From Thermophilibacter mediterraneus (lineage in GTDB: Bacteria > Actinomycetota > Coriobacteriia > Coriobacteriales > Atopobiaceae): a DNA stretch of 64,000 nt. A model generated the notes under the pieces. That model was given only the letters and a program-made list of their open reading frames with translations, made no database searches and had not been told where the DNA came from. Shown piece after piece: positions 14,545-23,360 of the stretch (its first letter is position 1; each line of letters starts with the position of its first letter). The stretch lies in contig NZ_FPKO01000008.1 in NCBI RefSeq assembly GCF_900119385.1, positions 124,001 to 188,000 of the forward strand. Direction: 5' to 3'. A program made the position numbers and the translations under genes.

Positions 14545-15076
14545 GCAGACCTTTGACTTCGAGAGCCGCATCGTCGACATCCCGGACTACCCCGAGCCTG
14601 GCGTCGTCTTCAAGGACGTGACCCCGCTCTTCGACGACCCCGAGGGCCTGCGGGCCGCCGTGGACGCCATCGCGGGGCGCTTCGAGGGCCGCGGCGTCAC
14701 CAAGGTGCTCGGCGCCGAGGCGCGCGGCTTTCTCATCGGCGCCCCGGTGGCGTACCGCCTGGGCTGCGGCTTCGTTCCCGCCCGCAAGCCCGGCAAGCTC
14801 CCGCGCGCCGTCTACCGCCAGAGCTACGAGCTCGAGTACGGCACCGACGAGCTGCAGGTGCACCGCGACTCCATGGGGCCGGGCGACCGCGTGCTCGTGG
14901 TCGACGACCTCGTCGCCACGGGCGGCACGGCCGTGGCGCAGGCGCGCCTGGCCGAGCAGACCGGGGCGGAGGTGGTCGGGTTCGCCTTCATCCTCGAGCT
15001 CGGCTTCCTGAGCCCGCGCGAGGTCATCGCCCGCGACTACGACCAGGAGGTCTTCTCGCTCGTCACGGTGCGCTAG
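14537..15076 (+). CDS. apt: adenine phosphoribosyltransferase
   Basis: A 179-aa protein with a GTG start inside the end of the MerR gene. The type-I phosphoribosyltransferase PRPP loop VLVVDDLVATGGT is at about 119-131; APRT-specific blocks are IPDYPEPGVVFKDVTPLF and GAEARGFLIGAPVAYRLG. It converts adenine and PRPP to AMP (purine salvage). Of standard length, with no oddity. Confidence 0.95.
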   Translation: MSEQTFDFESRIVDIPDYPEPGVVFKDVTPLFDDPEGLRAAVDAIAGRFEGRGVTKVLGAEARGFLIGAPVAYRLGCGFVPARKPGKLPRAVYRQSYELEYGTDELQVHRDSMGPGDRVLVVDDLVATGGTAVAQARLAEQTGAEVVGFAFILELGFLSPREVIARDYDQEVFSLVTVR

Positions 15077-15190
15077 GCGAGACGGTGCCGCGGCGGCGAC
15101 CCTTGGATTCATGCCCATCGTATGAACGAACCGATGAGCCACGCAACACAGCTAAGATGTACTAGTTGGTCTACGAAAGGATTCTCGTTC

Positions 15191-16397
15191 ATGAAGCTTA
15201 GACACAGGGCGGTCACCGCGGGCATCGCGCTCGCCCTCTGCGGGGCCGTCTCGCTGACGTCGCTTCCCGCAACCGTGGCCTACGCCGACCCCGCATCCGA
15301 CCTCGCCGCAGCCGCGGCCCAGCTCGACGCCCTCGGCGCCGAGCTCGCCGGCTACCAGGAGCGCCTCGCCACCGCAACGACCGAGCTCGAGGCCACCGAC
15401 TACGCCATCGCCGAGACCCAGGCGCAGGTCGAGTCCACCAGCCAGCAGCTCTCCGAGAAGCAGGCAGCCCTCGGCGAGAGCATGAAGAGCACCTACAAGA
15501 CCGGCAGCGAGGGGCTGCTCGACTTCATCCTCGGCTCCACCTCCGCCGAGGACCTCGCCAACCGCGTCTACTACCTCGACAAGATCTCCGAGCAGAAGGC
15601 CGCGGCCATCGAGGAGGTCCGCACCCTCGCCGAGCAGCTCTCCCAGGAGATGAGCGACCTGCAGTCCAAGCAGCAGACGCAGCAGCAGCAGGTCGACGAC
15701 CTCCAGAGCCAGGTCGATGCGTACCAGAGCCGCGTCGCCGAGGCGACGAGCTACTACGAGGCGCTCGACGCCGAGGTGCAGGCGCAGCTCGCCGAGCAGG
15801 CCGCCGAGAACGAGAACGTCTCCAACGCCATCGACACCATCGAGAACGGGCAGTCCCAGGGCGGCGGGCAGACCCAGCAGCCCTCCGAAGGCACCGGCGG
15901 CGACAACGGCGGCGGTGCCTTCGGAGGGGCGCTGGGGCTGCCCGCCGCCCCGGGGCCCGGCTCTTATACACATCTCCCAGGCCACCAGGACCCTCTTCGC
16001 GTAGCCGTAGCTGTAGCAGATCAGGCCGGAGCAGTCGAACGCGTCCGGGCCCTCCGTCCCCGCGGGCGGCGGCCTCGCGACCGCGTACGCGCAGCTCGGC
16101 AAGCCCTACGTCTACGGGGCGGCGGGCCCGGACGCGTTCGACTGCTCCGGCCTGATCTGCTACAGCTACGGCTACGCGCGCGGGCGCACCACCTACGCCA
16201 TGATCTCCTCGCTGCAGGCGAGCGGCGACTGGAAGACGAGCATGGACGAGCTCGCCGTGGGCGACCTCGTCTTCCCGCACTCCGGCCACGTCGGCATCTA
16301 CCTCGGCAACGGCACGTACCTCCACGCCGCGAACCCGGGCTCCGGCGTCATCATCGGCCAGCTCTACAGCTTCTACGGCGGCGGCTCCTACTACTAG
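15191..16397 (+). CDS. secreted NlpC/P60 peptidoglycan hydrolase, reading frame broken by a probable assembly artefact
   Basis: The ATG at 15191 follows GAAAGGATTC. The protein has a Sec signal peptide (LRHRAVTAGIALALCGAV, cleavage near AYA-DP), a long coiled coil (about 35-215) and a Gly/Gln linker. The NlpC/P60 domain continues in another frame from about 16055 to the TAG at 16397: DAFDCSGLICYSYGYA holds the catalytic Cys and SGHVGIYLG the His. Between them 15961-16054 starts with CTCTTATACACATCT, a sequencing-adapter mosaic end, then a 55-bp foldback of the downstream Cys region. Removing 94 bp restores one frame. The real gene is probably intact, about 370 aa, a wall hydrolase of the RipA/PcsB kind. 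Confidence 0.8.
15961..16054. other. probable adapter plus foldback sequence artefact
   Basis: 15961-15975 is CTCTTATACACATCT, 15 bases of the Tn5 mosaic end used in tagmentation libraries, followed by CCCAGGCCACCAGGACC, close to the known adapter continuation. Then 15998-16052 is a perfect 55-bp reverse complement of 16124-16178. Length 94 = 3n+1 is exactly what is needed to reconcile the two halves of the NlpC/P60 gene. Confidence 0.85.
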
Positions 16398-16410
16398 GCG
16401 CTGATGCTCC

Positions 16411-17988
16411 GTGCGGCAGGACCATGAGGTGGCGCGGCGCCTCTCGCGGCGCTTCCAGGTGACGCTCGTGGGCGAGGGCGTCCTCGTCGGCCTTGCCGGC
16501 GGGGCCGTCGTCACCCTGTACCGCATCGCGCTCTCATACGCCGAGGGGCTCCTTCGCTCCGTGACCGGCGCGCTCTCAGGCGGCTGGGTCGGGCCCCTCT
16601 GCTGGCTCGTCGCCCTCGCCGCGATGATGCTCGTGGTCGGCAGGCTCGTCTCGTGGGAGCCCGCGACCTCGGGGTCGGGCATCCCGCAGGTCGACGCCGA
16701 GGTCGTCGACCGCATGGACGCGCCGTGGCATCGCGTCATCCCCGCCAAGTTCGTCGAGGGCACGCTGCTCGCGCTCTCGGGCCTCTCGCTCGGTCGCGAG
16801 GGTCCGTCGGTGCAGCTCGGCGGCATGTCGGGCAAGGCGGTCTCGCGCGCGCTCGGGCGCAAGAGGGGAGAGGAGCGCCTCCTCGTGACCTGCGGAGCGG
16901 CCGCGGGCATGTCCGCCGCGTTCCACGCGCCCTTCACCGGCGTCCTCTTCGCGCTCGAGGAGATCCACAAGGAGTTCACCGCGCCGCTCATCATCTCCGT
17001 CATGAGCTCTGCCATCGCCTCGGATCTGCTCGTCTCGCAGGTGCTCGGGGTCCAGCCCGTCATGGCCCTCGCGTTCTCGCGCGACCTGCCGCACCCCGAC
17101 TACGCGCTCGTCGTCGTGCTGGGCGTCCTGTGCGGGCTGCTCGGCGCGGCGCACAACCGCGGGATGTTCGCCCTCCAGGACCTCTTCGGGCGCATCCGCT
17201 CGCACCTGCCGTACGCGCGCCTCGCCGTCCCGTTCGCCCTCGCCGGCATCGTCGCGTTCACGTGGCCCGAGCTCATGTGCGGCGGCGACGCCGTGCTCGA
17301 GGAGGTCCTCGCAACGAGCCGCCCGGGGATCGTCGCCCTGCTCACGCTGCTCGCGGGCAAGTACGTCTTCACGTCGGTGTGCTTCGGCTCGGGAGCGCCC
17401 GGGGGCACGCTCTTTCCGCTCGTCGTCATGGGCGCGCTCGTGGGCGGGGCCTTTGCGGCGGGCTGCACCGAGCTCGTGGGCCTCAGGCAGTGGTACTTCT
17501 CGAACTTCGTGGCGCTGGGGGTCGCGGGCCTGTTCTCGGGCGTCGTGCGCGCCCCGGTGACGGCCGTGGTCCTCGTCTTCGAGCTCACGGGATCGCTCGA
17601 CGCGCTGCTGTCGGTCTCCATCGTGTCGATCGTCGCGTACGTGACGTCGAGCCTCACGCGCACCGACGCGTTCTACGAGCACCTGCTCGCCAACCTGCTG
17701 GACACCACGACCGCCGACCCCGACGTGAGCGGACTCGGCGGTCGCAAGGCGCTCGAGAGCGTGCGCGTGGGGGCGGGGAGCCGCCTCGAGGGCATGCTCG
17801 TGCGCGACGTCCCGTGGCCGGACGGCATGCGCGTGGTCACGGTGGAGCGCGCGGGCGAGGAGCTGCTTCCGAGCGGCGACACGCGGCTCGAGGCGCTCGA
17901 CGACCTGCTCGTCATCGTGGGGTCGGACGCCGCGGACGACGCGCTGCTCAAGCTCCGGGTGATGGCCGCCCAGCGCGTCGGGAGCTGA
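16411..17988 (+). CDS. ClC-family chloride channel/antiporter with C-terminal TrkA-C-like domain
   Basis: A 525-aa membrane protein. ClC signatures are present: SGSGIPQVDAE, GREGPSVQLGG (with the gating Glu), AAFHAPFTGVLFALEE and GSGAPGGTLFPLVVMG. About 400 residues of hydrophobic helices are followed by a soluble 100-residue tail resembling a TrkA-C regulatory domain (VPWPDGMRVVTVERAGEELL). The conserved gating Glu suggests a transporter of chloride against protons, perhaps for acid resistance. The start is a GTG (16411) 13 bp after the NlpC/P60 stop with a poor RBS; it may be coupled, or start at a later codon. Confidence 0.88.
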   Translation: MRQDHEVARRLSRRFQVTLVGEGVLVGLAGGAVVTLYRIALSYAEGLLRSVTGALSGGWVGPLCWLVALAAMMLVVGRLVSWEPATSGSGIPQVDAEVVDRMDAPWHRVIPAKFVEGTLLALSGLSLGREGPSVQLGGMSGKAVSRALGRKRGEERLLVTCGAAAGMSAAFHAPFTGVLFALEEIHKEFTAPLIISVMSSAIASDLLVSQVLGVQPVMALAFSRDLPHPDYALVVVLGVLCGLLGAAHNRGMFALQDLFGRIRSHLPYARLAVPFALAGIVAFTWPELMCGGDAVLEEVLATSRPGIVALLTLLAGKYVFTSVCFGSGAPGGTLFPLVVMGALVGGAFAAGCTELVGLRQWYFSNFVALGVAGLFSGVVRAPVTAVVLVFELTGSLDALLSVSIVSIVAYVTSSLTRTDAFYEHLLANLLDTTTADPDVSGLGGRKALESVRVGAGSRLEGMLVRDVPWPDGMRVVTVERAGEELLPSGDTRLEALDDLLVIVGSDAADDALLKLRVMAAQRVGS

Positions 17989-18008
17989 AGCCGCGGCGCG
18001 CGGGCCTG

Positions 18009-18072
18009 TGGTCGCTGCGGCCCGTGATTGCTGCGACCCGTGACCGCCGCGGCCCGTGGTCGCCGCACCGCC
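18009..18072. repeat. 16-bp tandem repeat, four units
   Basis: Four consecutive diverged units of the form TGGTCGCTGCGGCCCG start at 18009, 18025, 18041 and 18057; the last runs into the palindrome at 18072. Confidence 0.8.
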
Positions 18073-18197
18073 GCACAATCTCGGAATTGTGCGGCGAGCA
18101 CCGGAGGAACGGGGACGAAACCCCAGATGAGGTTCTTCTCGCGGTCAAGAAACCCGCCGAGTGCGCGCTCGCCGTCGCACAATTCCGAGATTGTGCG
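18072..18197. repeat. 126-bp element ending in 22-bp palindromes (copy 2)
   Basis: CGCACAAT-CTCGGA-ATTGTGCG at 18072-18093 and its reverse-oriented form (centre TCCGAG) at 18176-18197 are offset by exactly 104 bp, as in copy 1 at 8479. Read from the right end, GCGCGCACTCG again starts eight bases inside the palindrome. The next bases (complement of 18140-18166) match a unit of the 46.4-kb array at 23 of 27 positions. Confidence 0.85.
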
Positions 18198-18205
18198 ACG
18201 CCTCG

Positions 18206-18304
18206 GGTCGTGAGGCCGCGATGAGGCGCAACACCGGTGGTCGTGATACCGAGATGAGGCGCAAGACCGATGGTCGCGAGGCCGCGATGGCGCGCAACAC
18301 CGAT
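18206..18304. repeat. 33-bp tandem repeat, three units
   Basis: Units start at 18206, 18239 and 18272 (GGTCGTGAGGCCGCGATGAG type). The period is a multiple of three, so overlapping frames show 11-residue repeats, but no start signal supports translation. Confidence 0.8.
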
Positions 18305-18438
18305 GGCCCATGCGGCCGCGAAGGCACAACCGAGGTTCCGAGGCGCCGTGCGGCAGGGGGGGCTTCTGTGGAACCCAGACCTATCCTCGATACCCTCTAC
18401 TTTACATAAGATATATTATCACGGTTTTATATGAGCAC

Positions 18439-18474
18439 GGCCGAGAGGGGCCCGACCAACGACCCCTCCCGGCC
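18439..18474 (-). terminator. hairpin downstream of trxB
   Basis: On the minus strand GGCCGGGAGGGG pairs with CCCCTCTCGGCC (one mismatch) 24 bp after the trxB stop. The downstream sequence is AT-rich but lacks a clean T-run, so termination strength is uncertain. Confidence 0.45.
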
Positions 18475-18497
18475 CGCACCAAGACACGCCTGCCGCG

Positions 18498-19451
18498 CTA
18501 CCCCTCGACGGGCAGGCCGAGGTACGACGCCGCGCTCGTGGCGGCGACGGCACCGTCCGCGGCGGCGGTCACGATCTGCCTGAGCGCCTTGCTCCTGACG
18601 TCGCCCGCGACGAAGAGCCCCGGCGTCGCGGTCGCCATGCGGTCGTCCGTGACGACGTAGCCGGCATCGTCGGTCTCCACGAGGCCCGCGACGAGGCCGG
18701 TCTCGGGGACGCGACCCACGAGCACGAAGACGCCGAACGAGCCCTCGTCGTAGTCGAGCGTGCGCGTCTCGCCCGTGACGTTGTCGCGCAGCGTGACGCG
18801 CGACGGGAGCTCGCCGCCGTCGAGCGCGACGACGCTCGTGCTGAGCAGGATCTCGACCCTCTCGTTCTCCTCGAGCTCGCGCACGATGGCCGCCTGCGCG
18901 CGCAGGTGGTCCTTGCGCACGACCATCGTCACGCGGCTCGCCAGGCGCGCCAGGAAGAGCGCCTCCTCCGCGGCAGAGTTCCCTCCCCCGACCACGAACA
19001 CATGTTTGCCCCTATAGAACATGCCGTCGCACGTGGCGCAGTACGAGACCCCGTGGCCGGCGAAGCGCTCCTCGCCCTCGAAGCCGGCGTGGCGCGGCGT
19101 TGCTCCCGCGGCGACGATGACCGCGGCGGCGTCGTAGCTCGCCGACGCGGCGCTCACGCGAAAGCGCCCCGTTGCCTCGTCGCGCTCGACCGAGTCGACG
19201 GGGTCCATGACGATCGTCGCCCCGAGGTCCTCGGCCTGGGCTCGCATCGCGTCGACGAGCGAGAACCCGTCGGCGTGCGGGACGCCGGGATAGTTGTCGA
19301 TCTCGCTCGTCAGGATGACCTGGCCGCCGAGCGCCTCGCGCTCGAGCGTGACCGCGTCGAGCAGCGAGCGCGAGGCGTAGATGGCCGCGGAGAGGCCCGC
19401 GGGGCCGCCCCCGACGATGACGAGGTCCTTGCTGATGGTGCCGTCTGACAT
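18498..19451 (-). CDS. trxB: thioredoxin reductase
   Basis: A 317-aa FAD/NADPH flavoenzyme. The FAD loop VIVGGGPAGLSAAIYA is at 11-26, the redox-active CATC at 138-141 (VSYCATCDGMFY) and the NADPH loop VVGGGNSAAEEA at about 153-164. It reduces thioredoxin in the cytoplasm. The ATG at 19451 follows GAGGGGAGCCAGC. No trxA is adjacent. Of standard length and intact. Confidence 0.95.
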   Translation of the reverse strand: MSDGTISKDLVIVGGGPAGLSAAIYASRSLLDAVTLEREALGGQVILTSEIDNYPGVPHADGFSLVDAMRAQAEDLGATIVMDPVDSVERDEATGRFRVSAASASYDAAAVIVAAGATPRHAGFEGEERFAGHGVSYCATCDGMFYRGKHVFVVGGGNSAAEEALFLARLASRVTMVVRKDHLRAQAAIVRELEENERVEILLSTSVVALDGGELPSRVTLRDNVTGETRTLDYDEGSFGVFVLVGRVPETGLVAGLVETDDAGYVVTDDRMATATPGLFVAGDVRSKALRQIVTAAADGAVAATSAASYLGLPVEG

Positions 19452-19566
19452 GCTGGCTCCCCTCTTCGTTGGCTTGTAGGTGGTATACCCCGCGCTCCCC
19501 CATCGTAACGTCAAATGACACTCAAGCGGTAGCATTGCATCCGACGCCCGCGCACGAGACGCAGCG

Positions 19567-19602
19567 CGGCCGCGGCGCCTCCCGGAGGCGGCGCCGCGGC
19601 CG
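19567..19602. terminator. strong GC hairpin downstream of uraA
   Basis: A perfect 13-bp stem, CGGCCGCGGCGCC...GGCGCCGCGGCCG, lies about 25 bp after the uraA stop (minus strand) and upstream of trxB. No T-run; probable transcript-end structure. Confidence 0.5.
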
Positions 19603-19626
19603 TGGGAACGAGACCTGTCGCGCCCG

Positions 19627-20907
19627 TCAGGATGCGTCAGGGGACGAGTCCTCGGACGGCCTGGGCAGGACGAGGTTCATGATGATGCCGACGAGCGTGG
19701 ACGTGGCCATGCCGGGCAGCGTGTAGTCGCCGATGGGAATCGAGATGCCGGAGGTCTCCATGCCCACGCCGAGGATGATCACCACGGAGGCGATCATGAG
19801 GTTGCGGTTGACATCGAAGTCGACGCGGTTGGAGACGAGCATCCGCAGGCCGTTGGAGGCGATGAGGCCGAAGAGCAGCAGGCTCACGCCGCCCATGACG
19901 GGGCTCGGGATGGACTGGATGAGCGCGGCGAGCTTGGGGCAGAAGCCGCCCACCACGAGGGCGAAGCCGGCGGCGTACCAGAAGATCTGCGTCGAGTAGA
20001 CGCGCGTCACGCTCATGACGCCGATGTTCTCGGCGTAGGTGGTGGTCGGGGGGCCGCCGAGGAAGCCGGAGATCATCGTGGAGATGCCGTCGCCGGCAAG
20101 CGAGCGCGGCAGCATCTCGCGGTAGTCCTTGCCCACGATCTCGCCGACGGCGAGCAGGTGCCCGATGTGCTCGATGACCACGACCACGGCGACGGGCGCG
20201 ACGAGGGCGATGGCGCCGGGATCGAACTGGGGCATCGACACGTGCGGGAGGCCGACCCAGGCCGCCGCGGCGACGGGTGCGAAGTCGACGAGCCCGAGGG
20301 CGAGCGAGAGCAGGTAGCCGACGATGATGGCGAGAAGGACGGGCACGGTGCCGACGATGCCGCCCATGCCGGAGAACACGACCGCCGCCGCGAGGGTCAC
20401 GGCGGCGACGATGGCACCGGTGCCGTAGAAGACGCTCGTGCCGTCGGCCGCCTCGGTCATGAAGGCCATGTCCGCCGCAGTGGCGGCGAGCCCCACGCCG
20501 ATGACGACCATGACCGAGGCGACGAGCACGGGGGGCAGGAGCCGGTCGAGCCACCCCGTTCCGACGAGTCGGATGATGCCGGCGACGGCAAGGAAGACGA
20601 GGCCAGCCACGATGACGCCCGACATGGCGGCGGCGAGGCCCTTGGTTGCGCCCACGGCCAGGATCGGGCTGATGAAGGCGAAAGAGCTCCCGAGGTAGCT
20701 CGGAATCTTGTTGCCGGTGACGAGCAGGTAGCAGATGGTGCCGATGCCCGAGCACATGATGGCGACGTTGGGGTCGAGCCCGGTCAGGACGGGAACGAGG
20801 ACCGTCGACCCGAACATGCTCATCATGTGCTGGATGCCCAGCGGAATGGCGCGACCGACGGAGACGCGGTCGTCGACGCCGATGACCTCGCGCTCGTGTG
20901 AGCTCAT
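19627..20907 (-). CDS. uraA: uracil permease (NCS2/UraA family)
   Basis: A 426-aa inner-membrane uracil:proton symporter. The NCS2 fingerprints are visible: QHMMSMFGSTVLVP near the N-terminus, VVVIEHIGHLLAVGEI (Glu of the substrate site), and GGPPTTTYAENIGVMSVTRV. Fourteen-helix hydrophobic profile and normal length. It lies 72 bp downstream of a second, different nucleobase permease and a terminator. The neighbouring apt and dut point to a nucleotide-salvage theme; no riboswitch is seen upstream. Confidence 0.92.
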   Translation of the reverse strand: MSSHEREVIGVDDRVSVGRAIPLGIQHMMSMFGSTVLVPVLTGLDPNVAIMCSGIGTICYLLVTGNKIPSYLGSSFAFISPILAVGATKGLAAAMSGVIVAGLVFLAVAGIIRLVGTGWLDRLLPPVLVASVMVVIGVGLAATAADMAFMTEAADGTSVFYGTGAIVAAVTLAAAVVFSGMGGIVGTVPVLLAIIVGYLLSLALGLVDFAPVAAAAWVGLPHVSMPQFDPGAIALVAPVAVVVVIEHIGHLLAVGEIVGKDYREMLPRSLAGDGISTMISGFLGGPPTTTYAENIGVMSVTRVYSTQIFWYAAGFALVVGGFCPKLAALIQSIPSPVMGGVSLLLFGLIASNGLRMLVSNRVDFDVNRNLMIASVVIILGVGMETSGISIPIGDYTLPGMATSTLVGIIMNLVLPRPSEDSSPDAS

Positions 20908-20939
20908 GGGTCACCCCTCTCTCTTTGGAGCGCGCAACG

Positions 20940-20967
20940 AAAAGGGCCCGGGCGAGCGCCCGGGCCC
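20940..20967 (-). terminator. intrinsic terminator after the purine permease gene
   Basis: On the minus strand a 10-bp perfect stem GGGCCCGGGC/GCCCGGGCCC with a 4-nt loop is followed by TTTT, 12 bp after the permease stop. Confidence 0.85.
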
Positions 20968-20979
20968 CGCGATCGTGCG

Positions 20980-22293
20980 CTAGACGACGAGGAAGTAGAT
21001 GAGGAAGGCGAGCGCCGCGACCCACATGAGCGGCTTGACCTTCTTGAGCTGGCCGGTGACGGCGGCGACGACCACGTAGCAGAGGAAGCCGAAGCCGATG
21101 CCGTTGGAGATGGAGTAGGTCATCGGCACGCCCGCGACGATCAGGAAGGCGGGCAGGCCCTCGAGCAGGTCGGACCAGTCGATCTCGGCGACCTCGCTCA
21201 TCATGAGGAAGCCGACGAACACGAGGGCACCGCAGGTCGCGGCGGAGCTCACCACGGAGATGAGCGGCGAGAAGAACGCAGCGAGGATGAAGAGCAGGCC
21301 GGCGACGACGGACGTCAGGCCCGTGCGGCCGCCGTCGGCGGCACCGGAGGCGGACTCGACGAACGTGGTGATCGAGGAGGCGCCGACGAGGCCGCCCACC
21401 GCGGCGGCGGCGGAGTCGACGACGAGGATCTCGCGAATGTTCTTGACGCGACCGTCGGGCTCGAGGAACTCGCCCTGCTTGGCGACCGCCATGGCGGTGC
21501 CCATGGTGTCGAAGAAGTCGGACATCATGAGGGAGAACGCGAGCACGAGCAGCGTCGGGTTGGTCACGACCTTGGCGATGCCCATGACGCCGGACTCGTC
21601 GACCTGGAAGGGCGCGCCGAAGGAGGTGAAGTCGAGGCCGGAGACGATGCCGGCGGGGAGCTGGGTCACGCCGAGGGGGATACCCGCCACGACGGCGATG
21701 ATGATGCCGAGCAGCAGGGAGCCCTTGACGTTGAGGGCGTAGAGCACGATGGTCGCGACGATGGAGACGAGGCCGACGATGAACGTGGGGCTCGCGACGT
21801 CGCCGAGGGCGACCATGGTGGACTCGTCGGCCACGATGATGCCGCCGTCCTTGAGGCCGATCATGGCGATGAAGAGGCCGAGGCCGACGGAGATGGCGTG
21901 GCGCAGCGACACGGGGATGGCGTCCATGATGGCCTCGCGCAGGCCGCACAGGACGAGCAGCAGGATCGCGATGCCCTCGACGAAGACGACGGCGCTCGCG
22001 GCGTGCCAGTCGCCGCCGGCCACGGCGGTCAGGCTGAAGGCGAAGATGGCGTTGATGCCCATGCCGGAGGCGCAGGCGAGCGGGCGGTTGGAGAAGAGGC
22101 CCATGAGGATCGTCATGATGCCGGCGCCCACGCAGGTGGACGTGACGGCGGCCGTTGCCGGGATGCCGGCGGCGACGAGCAGCGAGGGGTTCACCGCGAT
22201 GATGTAGGCCATCGCGAGGAACGTGGTGAGGCCGGCGCGCACCTCGCGGCCGACGCTCGACCCCCGCTCCTGGGCCTTGAAGAACTGTTCCAT
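20980..22293 (-). CDS. NCS2-family purine (guanine/hypoxanthine or adenine) permease, AzgA-like
   Basis: A 437-aa membrane protein. It opens MEQFFKAQERGSSVGREVRA GLTTFLAMAYIIAVNP, the AzgA/PbuG-type start, with SLMMSDFFDTMGTAMAVAKQ (the substrate-site Asp/Thr segment) and FVESASGAADGGRTG, both diagnostic for this subfamily rather than UraA. It imports a purine base by proton symport. The ATG at 22293 follows GAAAGGGAT; an upstream in-frame ATG has no RBS. Its own terminator follows. Confidence 0.9.
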   Translation of the reverse strand: MEQFFKAQERGSSVGREVRAGLTTFLAMAYIIAVNPSLLVAAGIPATAAVTSTCVGAGIMTILMGLFSNRPLACASGMGINAIFAFSLTAVAGGDWHAASAVVFVEGIAILLLVLCGLREAIMDAIPVSLRHAISVGLGLFIAMIGLKDGGIIVADESTMVALGDVASPTFIVGLVSIVATIVLYALNVKGSLLLGIIIAVVAGIPLGVTQLPAGIVSGLDFTSFGAPFQVDESGVMGIAKVVTNPTLLVLAFSLMMSDFFDTMGTAMAVAKQGEFLEPDGRVKNIREILVVDSAAAAVGGLVGASSITTFVESASGAADGGRTGLTSVVAGLLFILAAFFSPLISVVSSAATCGALVFVGFLMMSEVAEIDWSDLLEGLPAFLIVAGVPMTYSISNGIGFGFLCYVVVAAVTGQLKKVKPLMWVAALAFLIYFLVV

Positions 22294-22373
22294 GTAGTGC
22301 CATCCCTTTCTGTCGAGGGTTGTCAGGGGCCTTTCCATTCGAGCCGCGAGAGCGCGGCGGGAAAGCGTGTGCG

Positions 22374-22820
22374 CTAGGCGCCGCTCGAGCCGAAGCCGCC
22401 GGTGCCGCGGTCGGTCTCGTCGAGCTCGTCGACCTCGACGAGGGACACGACGGGAACGCGCTGGATGACGAGCTGCGCGATGCGCTCGCCGCGGTTGATG
22501 GTGATGGGGCGCTCGTCGTCGAGGTTGACGGCGCAGACCTTGAGCTCGCCGCGGTAGTGGGAGTCGACGAGGCCGGGGGTGTTGGCCATCGAGAGGCCCT
22601 CGCGCAGCGCCAGCCCGCTCCTGGGCTGCACGAAGCCCGCGTAGCCCTCCGGAATCGCGACGGCGAGCCCCGTGGATACGAGGCGGCGCTCGTGCGGGGC
22701 GAGGGTGACGTCCTCGTTGGCCCTGAGGTCGAGCCCGGCGTCACCGGCGTAGGCGTAGGTGGGGAGCTCGACCGTGGGGTCGAGCCGCTTGATGGGGAGG
22801 TTGATCGTTTCCTCAGTCAT
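22374..22820 (-). CDS. dut: dUTP diphosphatase
   Basis: A 148-aa trimeric dUTPase. The motifs run in order: [10 protein letters not shown] (1), [10 protein letters not shown] (2), [10 protein letters not shown] (3), [10 protein letters not shown] (4) and the C-terminal [11 protein letters not shown] (5). It removes dUTP and supplies dUMP. Its start overlaps the nrdR end by 8 bp, giving an nrdR-dut unit that links deoxynucleotide control with dUTP clearance. Confidence 0.95.
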   Translation of the reverse strand: MTEETINLPIKRLDPTVELPTYAYAGDAGLDLRANEDVTLAPHERRLVSTGLAVAIPEGYAGFVQPRSGLALREGLSMANTPGLVDSHYRGELKVCAVNLDDERPITINRGERIAQLVIQRVPVVSLVEVDELDETDRGTGGFGSSGA

Positions 22821-23262
22821 TCAGGCTCCTCAGCTCCTCGCTGAACTCGTCGACGTCCTTGAAGTCGCGATAGACGGAGGCAAAGCGCACGTAGGCGACC
22901 TTGTCGACGGAAACGAGGCGCTTGAGCACCATGCTGCCGAGGTCGACGGAGGAAATCTCCGTCACGCCGCCGTCACGGAGCTCGGACTCGATGTCGTCAA
23001 TGAGCGACGAGAGCGCGGGGAGCGCGACGTCGCGCTTCACCGTGGCGGTGACGAGGCCCCTCATGAGCTTCTGGCGATCGAACGGCTCCTTGCGCCCGTC
23101 GCGCTTGATGACGACGAGGGGGAGCTCCTCGCAGCGCTCGTAGGTGGTGAAGCGGAAGCCGCACCTCGTGCACTCGCGACGCCTCCTGATGGCGTCGTTG
23201 CTCTCGGACGGTCGTGAGTCGACGACCTTGGACTCCTCGCACCCGCATTTCGGACAGCGCAT
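22813..23262 (-). CDS. nrdR: transcriptional repressor of ribonucleotide reductase genes
   Basis: A 149-aa protein with an N-terminal zinc ribbon (CPKCG at 3-7, CTRCG at 31-35) and an ATP-cone ([20 protein letters not shown] onward). It represses nrd operons in response to dATP/ATP. The ATG at 23262 follows GAGG in an AT-rich leader. First gene of the dut unit; the nrd genes themselves are outside the window. Confidence 0.95.
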   Translation of the reverse strand: MRCPKCGCEESKVVDSRPSESNDAIRRRRECTRCGFRFTTYERCEELPLVVIKRDGRKEPFDRQKLMRGLVTATVKRDVALPALSSLIDDIESELRDGGVTEISSVDLGSMVLKRLVSVDKVAYVRFASVYRDFKDVDEFSEELRSLND

Positions 23263-23360
23263 CTAACCTCCTCGTGTATACGCACAGGAGAAGGTATCAC
23301 AAAACGTTCAAAAATCGAAATCGGCGGGCGGACGGGAAACAGAGTTGAAAGGCGCGGGGG

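Larger units (their letters stand above)
17989..18497. other. convergent intergenic region packed with short repeats
   Basis: No credible gene lies between clc (+) and trxB (-). In order it holds: a 16-bp tandem repeat (18009-18072), the second palindrome-ended element (18072-18197), a 33-bp tandem repeat (18206-18304), an AT-rich patch (about 18400-18435) and a hairpin downstream of trxB (18439-18474). Frames here give low-complexity 11-residue repeats and lack RBSs. Confidence 0.7.

Noticed and set aside
15191-16397. True frameshifted pseudogene of the NlpC/P60 hydrolase
   Set aside because: Both halves are fully conserved and the break is an adapter-like sequence plus a perfect foldback; removing 94 bp restores the frame.
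18145-18409. Repeat proteins encoded by the 33-bp repeat (both strands)
   Set aside because: In-frame 11-residue repeats arise simply because 33 is divisible by three; there is no RBS, and the region also contains non-coding palindromes.
22294-22373. Purine riboswitch upstream of the NCS2 permease
   Set aside because: The 80-bp leader lacks the conserved three-way-junction loops of the purine aptamer; only a plain RBS region is seen.
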